Positions 7,832-16,558 of a stretch of 31,411 nucleotides of DNA are shown piece by piece. Positions within the stretch are counted from its first letter, which is position 1, and every line of letters begins with the position of its first letter. The notes beneath the pieces were generated by a model, which was given only the letters and a program-made list of their open reading frames with translations, made no database searches and was not told the origin of the DNA. Source of the stretch: AP-15 sp035570595 (GTDB taxonomy: Bacteria > Pseudomonadota > Alphaproteobacteria > ATCC43930 > CGMCC-115725); the NCBI GenBank assembly GCA_035570595.1, contig DATMLF010000231.1, positions 1-31,411 on the forward strand, given 5' to 3'. Made by a program: the position numbers and the translations under genes.

Positions 7832-8404
7832 ATGTGCAACGATTTCGGCAACCGTGTCCCTTATGACGACTACCTGCAGGCGTTCAGCGAAATGCGCCTG
7901 CCTTTGCGCTGGCCGGAGGCCGCGCCCAACCTCGAACCGCGCGACGACATCTGGCCGACCGAGCCGGCGCCCGTCATCCGTCGCCGCGGCGACGGGGTCG
8001 AGCTCGTGCAGCTGCGGTGGGGCTTCCCGCCGGCCCGGCCCAAGGGGGCGCCGGTCATCAACTTCCGATCGGAAGGCCGCCGGTTCCCGAAGGGCCGCTG
8101 CCTCGTCCCGGCGACGCACTTCTTCGAGTTCACCGGCGCCCGCTCGCCAAAGTCGAAGTGGCGCTTTTCGAGGGCGGGCGCGGCTTGGTTCTGCTTTGCC
8201 GGGCTGTGGCGACCGACCGATGCCGGCGACGCCTTCACGCTGTTGACCACCGAGCCCGGCCCCGACGTGGCACCGATCCATGATCGGCAAATGGTCGTGC
8301 TCGACCGCGCGGCCTGGCTCGCGTGGCTCGATCTGACGCGGCCGGAAGCAGAGCTGCTTCGCCCGTTGCCGCAGGGCTCGCTCGCGGTCGAGCAGGTGCG
8401 GTAG
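7832..8404 (+). CDS. SOS response-associated peptidase (SRAP/YedK/HMCES family)
   Basis: A 190-residue SRAP-family protein. Family members form a covalent thiazolidine link to abasic sites in single-stranded DNA and so shield them. The catalytic Cys must follow the initiator Met, and here MCNDFGNR starts at ATG 7832, which decides the start over the TTG nine bases upstream. The other expected residues are present: Asn77 (INFRSEG), Glu99 (FFEF, where YedK has YEW) and His150 (IHDRQMVVL). The tryptophan core LRWGF is also there. It is a single gene with no LexA-type operator that I could recognise. Confidence 0.9.
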   Translation: MCNDFGNRVPYDDYLQAFSEMRLPLRWPEAAPNLEPRDDIWPTEPAPVIRRRGDGVELVQLRWGFPPARPKGAPVINFRSEGRRFPKGRCLVPATHFFEFTGARSPKSKWRFSRAGAAWFCFAGLWRPTDAGDAFTLLTTEPGPDVAPIHDRQMVVLDRAAWLAWLDLTRPEAELLRPLPQGSLAVEQVR

Positions 8405-8542
8405 CCGCCCTCCCCCACCAGCAATTTCGCGCCTCGGTGTCGCCCGAGCTGCGCCGCCGCGTCATGGCGACAGCGGCGCGCGAGGGGAAGCGCGTCAGCG
8501 CCGTTATCGCAAAGACCGCGAACCGCATGGCGTGAGATCGGC

Positions 8543-9718
8543 TCAATACGACTTCGGCAGGCCGAGCACCCGCTCGGCGATGTGGGAGAGGATCAGCTGC
8601 GGGCTGATCGGGGCAATGCGGGCGATCTGGATTTCGCGGAAATAGCGCTCGACATGGTATTCGCGGGCATAGCCCATCCCGCCATGGGTCATGACCGCGG
8701 TTTCGCAGGCGCGAAACCCGGCCTCGGCGGCGCAGTATTTGGCGGCGTTGGCATAGGCGCCGACCTCGCCCGCCGCCTCGCCCCGGTCATAGGCGGCGGC
8801 GGCGCGCAGCACCATCAATTCGGCCGCCTCCAATTCGATCCAGCGCTCGGCGAGCGGATGCTGGATCGCCTGGTTCTGGCCGATCGGCCGGCCGAACACG
8901 ACCCGCTCGCCGGCATAGCGGGCGGCGCGCGCCAACGCGGCGCGGCCGAGCCCGACCGCCTCGGCGGCGATCAGGATGCGCTCCGGGTTCATGCCGTGCA
9001 GGATGTAGTGGAACCCCCTGCCCTCCTCGCCGATGCGGTCTTCGACCGGCACTTCGAGCCCGTCGATGAACAACAGGTTCGAGTCGACCGCCTTCCTCCC
9101 CATTTTCGGGATTTCGCGCACCTCGACCTTGCCGCGGTCGAGATCGGTATAGAACAGGGTCATGCCGTGCGACGGCCGCGCCACCTCCTCGACCGGGGTC
9201 GTGCGCGCCAGGATCAGCATCTTTTCGGCGACTTGAGCGGTCGAAATCCAGATCTTGCGGCCCGACAGCACGTAATGGTCGCCATGGCGCTCGGCACGCG
9301 TCTTGAGCCGGGTCGTGTCGAGCCCGGCGTCGGGTTCGGTGACCGCGAAACAGGTCTTTTCACGGCCGGCGATCAACGGCGGCAGAAACCGCCGTTTCTG
9401 CTCGTCGGTGCCAAAGACGACGACCGGGTGCAGCCCGAAGATGTTCATGTGGATCGCCGAGGCGCCGCTGAACCCCGCACCCGATTCGGCGACCGCCTGC
9501 ATCAGCACCGCCGCCTCGGCGATGCCGAGCCCGCTGCCGCCATATTCGGGCGGCATCGCGATGCCGAGCCACCCGGCCTCGGCCATCGCCCGGTGAAATT
9601 CATGCGGGAAGCCGCCCGCCTCGTCCTTGCCGAGCCAATAGTCGTCGCCAAACCGCGTGCACAACCGCAGCACGGCCGCCCGGATCTCGCGCTGCTCCTC
9701 GCTCAACGTGAACGCCAT
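8543..9718 (-). CDS. acyl-CoA dehydrogenase family protein
   Basis: A 391-residue FAD flavoprotein predicted to desaturate an acyl-CoA thioester at C2-C3 and pass electrons to ETF. It has the family order: N-terminal helical domain (FTLSEEQREIRAAVLRLCTR), beta domain with CFAVTEPDAGLDTT and KIWISTAQVAE, and the C-terminal helical domain with ERILIAAEAVGLGRAALARA. The likely catalytic Glu lies in YAREYHVERYFREIQIARI near the C-terminus. The start ATG 9718 has GGAGG at a spacing of six. Substrate chain length cannot be told from sequence; the divergent dioxygenase gene gives no clear hint. Confidence 0.92.
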   Translation of the reverse strand: MAFTLSEEQREIRAAVLRLCTRFGDDYWLGKDEAGGFPHEFHRAMAEAGWLGIAMPPEYGGSGLGIAEAAVLMQAVAESGAGFSGASAIHMNIFGLHPVVVFGTDEQKRRFLPPLIAGREKTCFAVTEPDAGLDTTRLKTRAERHGDHYVLSGRKIWISTAQVAEKMLILARTTPVEEVARPSHGMTLFYTDLDRGKVEVREIPKMGRKAVDSNLLFIDGLEVPVEDRIGEEGRGFHYILHGMNPERILIAAEAVGLGRAALARAARYAGERVVFGRPIGQNQAIQHPLAERWIELEAAELMVLRAAAAYDRGEAAGEVGAYANAAKYCAAEAGFRACETAVMTHGGMGYAREYHVERYFREIQIARIAPISPQLILSHIAERVLGLPKSY

Positions 9719-9860
9719 CTGAGCCTCCGTCCGCGCGCGCGCCGCGAGCGCGCTCGTTGCGCTATTCTTGCACAGCCGCGATCCGACCCAATCTCGCTCT
9801 TTGTCGGACCGTTATGCCGGTGGCGCGCGCAAGCCGGCAAACCGTGGTCAGAGAGGTGCC

Positions 9861-10583
<723 letters not shown>

Positions 10584-10623
10584 CGCCCGCGATTTTGGTG
10601 AATTTCCCGCGTCTTTGATGAAG

Positions 10624-11751
10624 TTAGAGGCGTCGCGGGGTCATCAGCGCGTTCGAGGGCAGCGTGTGGTCGAGCAGCTTTTTGGCGGTCTCGACACCGG
10701 CAACCGGCAGCCCCGCCGGGTCGAGCAGCCCGATCTGCACGAGCACGCTCGCCTGGTCCCAATAGATGTGCTCGTGATAGAGCTTGTCGCCGCGAAAGCC
10801 GACGATCGCGACGAGCGGCACCTCGACGCGGCGCCCGGTCGGGGCCACGCCGGGCAGCATCCAGTCGATTTCCCTGTCGTGGGTGAACGACACGACCATT
10901 TCGTCGACGACGCGGTCGGCGCCGACCGTGCGCGAAACCGGCACCATCGCGATGTCGGCCGGGCATTTCGGGATGAAGTGCTCGGCATAGAAGCGGGCGA
11001 GGTCGCGCCCGCCGACGCCGCCGGTCATGACCGGCACGTGGTTGACGTAGGGTTCGGCGACCATTGTCGCCATCGTCGCATCGACGTCGCGGGTCACAAA
11101 TTCGTAGCGGGTGTGCGCCTCCCACAAGGTCTCGAGGTCGTAGCAGGGCCCGATCGCGCGGCGCAGCGATGCGATCGAGCGCGAGTGCGCGAGGCCGGCC
11201 GCGGCCCGGTCATGGTGCGCGCTGCCCGTGTCGGCAAAACCGCGGCGGGCGCCGGGGTAGACATAGACCGCGGCCTCCGGCGGGCCGGCGAAGGCCTGCC
11301 TGACCCGCGCGACCGCGTCGGCCGGGGTGTCCGGGCCGTTCTCGGCGAAGTGCAGCACCACCGGGCAGGCGATCCGCGGCGCGAGCTCGAGCGCGGCCGC
11401 GATGCCGGCCGGCTCGTAGCAGACCACTGCCGCGACGCGATTCTCGGCGGCAAGGCGCAACGCCGGCAGCCCGCCGTCGCCGAAGGCGAGCGCCGCGAGC
11501 TTTCCGGTGCACTCCGGTCGCGCGCACAACGCCGCCGCCGCGGCGGCCGCGACATCTGGTTCGGTGCCCGGCGCCTCCGGGCACAGCACGACGTAGCCTT
11601 CCGCGGCGTAGAGGTCGGCGAGCGGCCGCGCGCCAGCGCCCGCCCCGTGCAGCAGCACCACCCCGGGACCGCTCCCCGCCTCCGCAACCGCGAGATAGGC
11701 GGAAAATCCGCCAGCTTCCGCCCCGGCAACATGAATGACTTCTCCCGCCAT
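10624..11751 (-). CDS. dienelactone hydrolase-like domain fused to SnoaL-like domain, catalytic residues missing
   Basis: A 375-residue two-domain protein. Residues 1-190 look like an alpha/beta hydrolase of the dienelactone hydrolase family (VVLLHGAGAGARP, then GYVVLCPEAPG). Residues about 200-350 look like an SnoaL/NTF2-fold domain (LWEAHTRYEFVTRDVDATM, then ARFYAEHFIP and KLYHEHIYWDQ). In the hydrolase part the nucleophile elbow GxCxGG reads AFGDGG (residues 89-94), so Cys is replaced by Gly91, and the HGF loop reads RRGF (169-172), so the catalytic His is Arg170. Asp141 remains. The domain may therefore be structural or ligand-binding, with activity, if any, in the SnoaL half. It converges on the dioxygenase gene. 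ATG 11751 has GGAGCGGGGG upstream. Confidence 0.75.
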   Translation of the reverse strand: MAGEVIHVAGAEAGGFSAYLAVAEAGSGPGVVLLHGAGAGARPLADLYAAEGYVVLCPEAPGTEPDVAAAAAAALCARPECTGKLAALAFGDGGLPALRLAAENRVAAVVCYEPAGIAAALELAPRIACPVVLHFAENGPDTPADAVARVRQAFAGPPEAAVYVYPGARRGFADTGSAHHDRAAAGLAHSRSIASLRRAIGPCYDLETLWEAHTRYEFVTRDVDATMATMVAEPYVNHVPVMTGGVGGRDLARFYAEHFIPKCPADIAMVPVSRTVGADRVVDEMVVSFTHDREIDWMLPGVAPTGRRVEVPLVAIVGFRGDKLYHEHIYWDQASVLVQIGLLDPAGLPVAGVETAKKLLDHTLPSNALMTPRRL

Positions 11752-11888
11752 GCTTGCCCCCGCTCCAGCTGATGTTTCGCGTCATTGCCGCCGAGCGACG
11801 GGACCGCTGCCCCGGCCGCCCGACGATACGCAGCCGCCCTGAGATTGCTGCGCTTTGCCGGCCATGACCAGCCCCAGGCAAGTAGGCT

Positions 11889-11980
11889 GGTTAATGCCAC
11901 AATCTTGTAGCGACACTGTAATTTCCTTCAATTAGTGGTATGCTGATCGGGGTGTAAGCCATCACCGCGGGAGGAGCCGG
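11889..11980 (+). promoter_or_regulatory. AT-rich leader, probable phoH promoter region
   Basis: A short AT-rich patch (about 11889-11945) interrupts otherwise GC-rich DNA directly upstream of the phoH-like gene. A TATGCT hexamer near 11939 could serve as a -10 box, but no good -35 is present at the right distance. GGGAGGAG at 11969-11976 is the ribosome site. The patch may also serve the divergent hydrolase-like gene. Confidence 0.3.
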
Positions 11981-12691
11981 ATGGGAAAGCGCTGGGCGAA
12001 TGCGGGATCGGTCGTCCATCTTGCCGAGGCCGCCTATGCGGTGGCGCCGGTCGCCGAGGGCGAGCAGGGCTGGCGCCGCAAGGTCCGCCCGCAGAGCGAT
12101 GGCCAGCGCCGGCTGATGGCGGCGATCGCCGAGCACCACCTTACGGTCGCCCTCGGCCCCGCCGGGACCGGCAAGACCTATCTCGCGGTCAGCGCCGCGG
12201 TCGACGCGCTGACCTCGGGTGCGGCGGCGCGCATCGTCTTGACGCGGCCCGCGGTCGAGGCCGGCGAAAGCCTCGGCTATCTGCCGGGCGACATGAACGC
12301 CAAGCTCGCACCTTACCTGCGCCCGCTGGACGACGCGCTTAACGAGCGGCTCGGCGGCAAACGGCTGAAACAGCTGATCGGCGAGCGCGCGATTGAGATC
12401 GCGCCGATCGCCTACATGCGCGGGCGCACCCTGAACAACGCCTTTATCGTCATCGACGAGGCGCAGAACTGCACCTATGGCCAGATCAAGATGCTGTTGA
12501 CCCGGCTCGGCGCCAATGCGCGTATGGTCGTGACCGGCGACCCCGACCAGAGCGACCTGCTCGACGGGCTGTCGGGGCTCGCCGACATCGCCCGCCGGCT
12601 CGAGGCGATCGCCGAGGTCGCGGTGGTGCGGCTCGGCGAGGCCGACATCGTCCGCCACCCGCTCGTCGCCGAAATGCTGAGCGTGCTGTAA
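11981..12691 (+). CDS. PhoH family ATPase
   Basis: A 236-residue cytoplasmic P-loop ATPase of the PhoH family, related to the helicase core of superfamily 1; PhoH proteins are linked to RNA metabolism and phosphate stress but their exact job is unclear. Walker A is GPAGTGKT at 59-66, Walker B FIVIDEAQN at 155-163, and the sensor-like segment VVTGDPDQSDL follows. It lacks the extra N-terminal region of PhoH-like PIN-domain proteins and the ybeZ neighbours ybeY/ybeX are absent, so this is the stand-alone form. The start has GGGAGGAG five bases upstream. It converges on the aldehyde oxidoreductase operon with a 29-base gap. Confidence 0.9.
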   Translation: MGKRWANAGSVVHLAEAAYAVAPVAEGEQGWRRKVRPQSDGQRRLMAAIAEHHLTVALGPAGTGKTYLAVSAAVDALTSGAAARIVLTRPAVEAGESLGYLPGDMNAKLAPYLRPLDDALNERLGGKRLKQLIGERAIEIAPIAYMRGRTLNNAFIVIDEAQNCTYGQIKMLLTRLGANARMVVTGDPDQSDLLDGLSGLADIARRLEAIAEVAVVRLGEADIVRHPLVAEMLSVL

Positions 12692-12720
12692 GCCGACGAC
12701 GGCCGGCTCGAACGCCCCGG

Positions 12721-14805
12721 TCAGGCAAGGAACTTGTCAGGGGTCAGCGGCAGGTCGCGAACCCGGATGCCGGTGGCGTTGTAGGCGGCGTTGGCGATCG
12801 CCGCGGCGGCGCCGACGATGCCGATCTCGCCGATGCCGCGGGTGCCCATCGGGTTGCCGTGCGGGTCGCTTTCGTCGAGCCAGACCGCGTCGAGGTCGCC
12901 GACATCGGCATTGGCGGCGATGTGGTAGCCGGCGAGATCGTGGTTCACGACATGGCCAAAGCGCGGGTCGACGACGCTGTGCTCGTGCAACGCCATCGAC
13001 AGGCCCATCGTCATGCCGCCAATGAACTGCGAGCGCGCGAGACGCGGGTTGACGATGCGGCCCGCCGAAAAGACCCCGAGCATGCGCGGCACCCGGATCT
13101 CGCCGGTGTCGGCGTGGACGTGGACCTCGGCGAACTGCGCGCCAAATGAATGGATCGCGAACTGCTCGGCATCCGGGTTCTGCGGCATCCCGGCCTCGAT
13201 CTCGGCGCCGTCGGCGGGGTCGGCGCCGTGCCGGGCGCGAAAGGCGCGCGCCGCGGCGACGATCGCCGAGCCCCAGCAATTGATGCCGCTGGAGCCGCCT
13301 TCGACGCTGGCCGTCGGCAGCGCGGTGTCGCCGATTTCGAGATGGATCGCCTCAAGCGGGCAGCCGAGCGCGTCGGCGGCGATCTGGCTCAACGCCGTCC
13401 AGGTGCCGGTCCCGATGTCGGCGGCGCCGATGCGCACGACATAGCGCTGGTCCTGCCCGTAGCGCACGCTTGCCCGCGAGCCGGGGATCGAAAACGCCGG
13501 ATAGGTCGAGCTTGCGACGCCGACGCCGACCAGCCAGCCGTCGCGCCGGCGGGTGCCGGGTCTCGGGTCGCGCCGCTCCCAGCCGAACCGGCGGGCACCT
13601 TCGCGAAGACAGCCCACGAGGTTGCGGCCGGACCACGGCCTGCCGGATTCGGGGTCGATGTCGGGCTCGTTGCGGACCCGCAGCTCGATCGGGTCGATCC
13701 CGCAGCCGGCCGCGAGCTCGTCCATCGCCGCCTCGAGCGCGTACATGCCCGGCGCTTCCCCCGGCGCCCGCATCCATGACGGCACCGGCACGTCGAGCGC
13801 CGCCAGCCGGTGCGCGGTGCGCCGGTTGGGTGCCGCGTACATGATCCGGGTGGCGACCGCGGTCTGCTCGGCGAATTCCTTGATCCTCGAAGTCTGCTCG
13901 ACGACCTCGTGGACGATCGCCGTCAAGCGCCCCTGGCGATCCGCGGCGAGCCGCACGCGCTGGATCGTCGGCGTGCGATAGCCGACAAGCGAGAACATCT
14001 GCTGCCGCGTCAGCGCCAGCTTGACCGGCCGACCGGGAACCGCCTGCGCCGCCAGCACGGCGAGCGCGTTGTGCGCGTGCGTCGTCCCCTTGGACCCGAA
14101 CCCGCCTCCGACATAGGGGGCGACGACATGGACATGCGCCGCGTCGACGCCGAACAGCGGCGCCAACGAGTCGCGCACCGTGTGCACGCCCTGCGTCGAA
14201 TCATAAAGGGTCAGCTCGCCATTCTCCCATATGGCGATGGTGGCGTGCGGCTCCATCGGGTTGTTGTGCTCGGTCGGGGTGGTGTAGGTCTCGTCGACCG
14301 TCACCTCGGCTGCCGCGAGTGCGGCATCGACATCGCCGTCGTCGGTGGCGGCGGGGTAGGTCGGGTTGACGTGCTCGGGGGCGAAGAGATCCTCGCGGTC
14401 GGCGCGCAACTCTACGTCGTGCGCCTGCTCGGCATAGCGGACGCGGACCAGATCAGCCGCCTGGCGCGCGATCTCCGGCGTGTCCGCGACCGAAGCCGCG
14501 ATGATCTGACCGCGAAAATGGATTTCGTCCGATTGCAGAATCCACAGCTCTTTGTTTTCGTCGGAAGCGAGGCGCGGGGCGTTCTGGTGCGTGATGACCT
14601 TGACAACGCCGGCGAGCGCTTCGGCGGCGGCGGTGTCGATGCCGGTGACATGGGCGCGGGCGACGGCGGCCTGCACCGGATACACGTAGAGCGGGCTCGC
14701 AACCGGGTGGTCGAACGCGTAAGGGGCGGTGCCGGCGACCTTGGCGGGCCCGTCGAGGCGCGCCGGCGACGTGCCGATCGCGCGCGGCTGCAAGAGCTCG
14801 GTCAT
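12721..14805 (-). CDS. aldehyde oxidoreductase, molybdenum cofactor subunit (PaoC/YagR-like)
   Basis: A 694-residue molybdenum-cofactor subunit, third gene of a coupled operon. It would bind Moco (probably the cytosine dinucleotide form) and oxidise aldehydes to carboxylates with water. The start MTELLQPRAIGTSPARLDGP at ATG 14805 overlaps the FAD-subunit stop as ATGA, and GGGAGGAGCG lies upstream; the longer frame is only a shadow of the FAD gene. Motifs are YVGGGFGSKG, GTGTWTALSQIAADALG, GSSGINCWGSAI and the C-terminal GTRGIGEIGIVGAAAAIANA, which carries the active-site Glu. Gene order and the 4Fe-4S partner make PaoABC (YagTSR) the closest known model. Confidence 0.92.
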   Translation of the reverse strand: MTELLQPRAIGTSPARLDGPAKVAGTAPYAFDHPVASPLYVYPVQAAVARAHVTGIDTAAAEALAGVVKVITHQNAPRLASDENKELWILQSDEIHFRGQIIAASVADTPEIARQAADLVRVRYAEQAHDVELRADREDLFAPEHVNPTYPAATDDGDVDAALAAAEVTVDETYTTPTEHNNPMEPHATIAIWENGELTLYDSTQGVHTVRDSLAPLFGVDAAHVHVVAPYVGGGFGSKGTTHAHNALAVLAAQAVPGRPVKLALTRQQMFSLVGYRTPTIQRVRLAADRQGRLTAIVHEVVEQTSRIKEFAEQTAVATRIMYAAPNRRTAHRLAALDVPVPSWMRAPGEAPGMYALEAAMDELAAGCGIDPIELRVRNEPDIDPESGRPWSGRNLVGCLREGARRFGWERRDPRPGTRRRDGWLVGVGVASSTYPAFSIPGSRASVRYGQDQRYVVRIGAADIGTGTWTALSQIAADALGCPLEAIHLEIGDTALPTASVEGGSSGINCWGSAIVAAARAFRARHGADPADGAEIEAGMPQNPDAEQFAIHSFGAQFAEVHVHADTGEIRVPRMLGVFSAGRIVNPRLARSQFIGGMTMGLSMALHEHSVVDPRFGHVVNHDLAGYHIAANADVGDLDAVWLDESDPHGNPMGTRGIGEIGIVGAAAAIANAAYNATGIRVRDLPLTPDKFLA

Positions 14806-15794
14806 CGGCGCTCCTCCCGGGCGAGGTCGCGCAACACCGCGACCATGGTGTTGCGGGCCATCGACACCTTGAACGCGTTGTCGCGCAACGGCCGCGCGTC
14901 GGCGAGCTCGGCCTCGGCGGCGCGCCGAAAGCTTTCCTCGCTGGCCGGCGCCCCGCGCAGCGCCGCCTCGGCGCGGTGGGCGCGCCACGGCTTGTGGGCG
15001 ACGCCGCCGAGTGCCATGCGCGCCTCGCGCACGACCCCGCTCTCGACCGAAAGTGCTGCCGCGACCGAGACCAGCGCGAACGCGTAGGAGGCGCGGTCGC
15101 GCACCTTGCGGTAGGCCGAATTGCCGGCGAGCGGCAACGCCGGCAGCTCGACGGCGGTGATCAGGTCGCCATGCGCGAGGGCGGTGTCGCGCTGCGGCGC
15201 GTCGCCGGGCAGCCGGTAAAAGTCGACGAGCGCCACGCGGCGGGCGCCCGTGACCCCGAGCACGATCACGGTCGCGTCCAACGCCGCCAGCGCCACCGCC
15301 ATGTCGGAGGGGTGCGTCGCGACGCAGTGCTCGGAGGCGCCGAGGATCGCGTGGTCGCGGGTGTAGCCGCCGATCGCCGAGCACCCGCTTCCCGATGCGC
15401 GCTTGTTGCACGGGGTCGTCACGTCCTGGAAATAGACGCAGCGGGTGCGCTGCAACAGGTTGCCGGCGGTCGTCGCGAGGTTGCGCAGCTGCCCCGACGC
15501 CCCGGCGAGCAAGGCCTGGGCCAGCACCGGGTAGTCCCGGCGGACCGTCGGGTCGGCGGCAAGGTCGCTGTTGCGCACCCCCGCCCCGATCCGCACGCCG
15601 CCTTGCGGCAGCGGCTCGATCTTGTCGAACGGCAGCCGGGTCACGTCGACAAGCAGGTCGGGGCTCGCGACGCCGAGCTTCATGTGGTCGACGAGGTTGG
15701 TGCCGGCGCCGAGAAACGCCGCACCCGGGCGGCCCGCGACCCGCGCCACGGCACTCGCGGCGTCGGCGGCGCGCTCATATTCGAACGGGCTCAT
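14802..15794 (-). CDS. aldehyde oxidoreductase, FAD-binding subunit with extra 4Fe-4S site (PaoB/YagS-like)
   Basis: A 330-residue FAD subunit that relays electrons from the Moco subunit to the acceptor. FAD-binding segments are AAFLGAGTNLVDHMKLGV near 25-42 and TTAGNLLQRTRC at 108-119. Four cysteines at 119, 129, 138 and 157 (RCVYFQ, PCNKRASGSGC, EHCVATHPSDMA) match the 4Fe-4S insertion known from PaoB, which ordinary xanthine dehydrogenase medium subunits lack. The start ATG 15792-15794 overlaps the 2Fe-2S subunit stop by ATGA, and the stop overlaps the Moco-subunit start in the same way, so all three are translationally coupled. Confidence 0.92.
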   Translation of the reverse strand: MSPFEYERAADAASAVARVAGRPGAAFLGAGTNLVDHMKLGVASPDLLVDVTRLPFDKIEPLPQGGVRIGAGVRNSDLAADPTVRRDYPVLAQALLAGASGQLRNLATTAGNLLQRTRCVYFQDVTTPCNKRASGSGCSAIGGYTRDHAILGASEHCVATHPSDMAVALAALDATVIVLGVTGARRVALVDFYRLPGDAPQRDTALAHGDLITAVELPALPLAGNSAYRKVRDRASYAFALVSVAAALSVESGVVREARMALGGVAHKPWRAHRAEAALRGAPASEESFRRAAEAELADARPLRDNAFKVSMARNTMVAVLRDLAREERR

Positions 15795-16297
15795 GACGCG
15801 GCCGCCGCACGGATCGCCGCCACGATGTTGACGTAGGCGCCGCAACGACAGAGGTTGCCGCTCATCCGCTCGCGGATCTCGTCGTCGCTGAGCGCGATCG
15901 GGCCGCAGAGGTCGCGGGTGACGTGGCTTGGGTGGCCCGCCCTCACCTCATCGAGCATGCCGACCGCCGAGCAGATCTGGCCCGGCGTGCAGTAGCCGCA
16001 CTGAAAGCCGTCATGCTCGATAAACGCGCGCTGCATCGGGTGGAGCAAGCCGCCGTCCGCGAGACCTTGCGCGGTCGTGATCGCAGCACCGTCATGGGCG
16101 ACCGCGAGGGCGAGGCAGGTCGTCGCGCGGCGGCCGTCGAGCAGAACCGTGCAGGAGCCGCATTGGCCATGGTCGCAGCCCTTCTTGGGCGAGATCACGC
16201 CGAGCCGGTCGCGCAACGCGTCGAGCAGGGTGGTGCGGGTGTCGAGGGTCAGCTGGCGCTCCGCCCCGTCGACGCGCAATGTGATCCGGGCATCCAT
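15791..16297 (-). CDS. aldehyde oxidoreductase, 2Fe-2S subunit (PaoA/YagT-like)
   Basis: A 168-residue subunit with two 2Fe-2S clusters. The plant-type ferredoxin cluster uses Cys41, Cys46, Cys49 and Cys61 (GCDHGQCGSCTVLLDG), and the second uses Cys100, Cys103, Cys150 and Cys152 (QCGYCTPGQICSA, LCRCGAY). It is the first gene of the operon, with GGAGG eight bases before ATG 16297. Unlike E. coli PaoA it begins directly at the ferredoxin fold (MDARITLRVDG) and has no twin-arginine signal, so this complex should stay in the cytoplasm. The operon shares a 261-base divergent intergenic region with the mmsA gene; I found no operator in it. Confidence 0.93.
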   Translation of the reverse strand: MDARITLRVDGAERQLTLDTRTTLLDALRDRLGVISPKKGCDHGQCGSCTVLLDGRRATTCLALAVAHDGAAITTAQGLADGGLLHPMQRAFIEHDGFQCGYCTPGQICSAVGMLDEVRAGHPSHVTRDLCGPIALSDDEIRERMSGNLCRCGAYVNIVAAIRAAAAS

Positions 16298-16558
16298 GCG
16301 GGCCTCCTTTCCCGCCAGAAGACGGGCTTTCCGGGCTAAAGGCGGGATGCGGTAGCGACCGCCGGGCGCGGCACCGCCGCTTCGACAGGTCGCGCGAACA
16401 TGATCCGCCGCGCTCAGAACCCCGCATTCGGTCGATGGTTCCCTGCGGGGAGCCGCGCGCGTGCACCGAGGTGGCTGCGCCCGCGCAAAATCCGCTGCGC
16501 CGCCCCGACAGCGGGCTTATGATGCGGTAATCGGCGAGGTCAGCATTCGGGTCGGGTG

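Noticed and set aside
6116..8290. 724-residue reverse-strand frame across fumC and the SRAP gene
   Set aside because: Composition is typical of an antisense shadow (His/Arg/Asp/Gly rich), and both genes beneath it have clear family motifs.
8405..8535. Short frame ending SPELRRRVMATAAREGKR and VSAVIAKTANRMA, resembling a ribbon-helix-helix antitoxin fragment
   Set aside because: No start codon with a ribosome site, only about 35 suggestive residues and no toxin partner. It could be a remnant, but the evidence is too thin to list.
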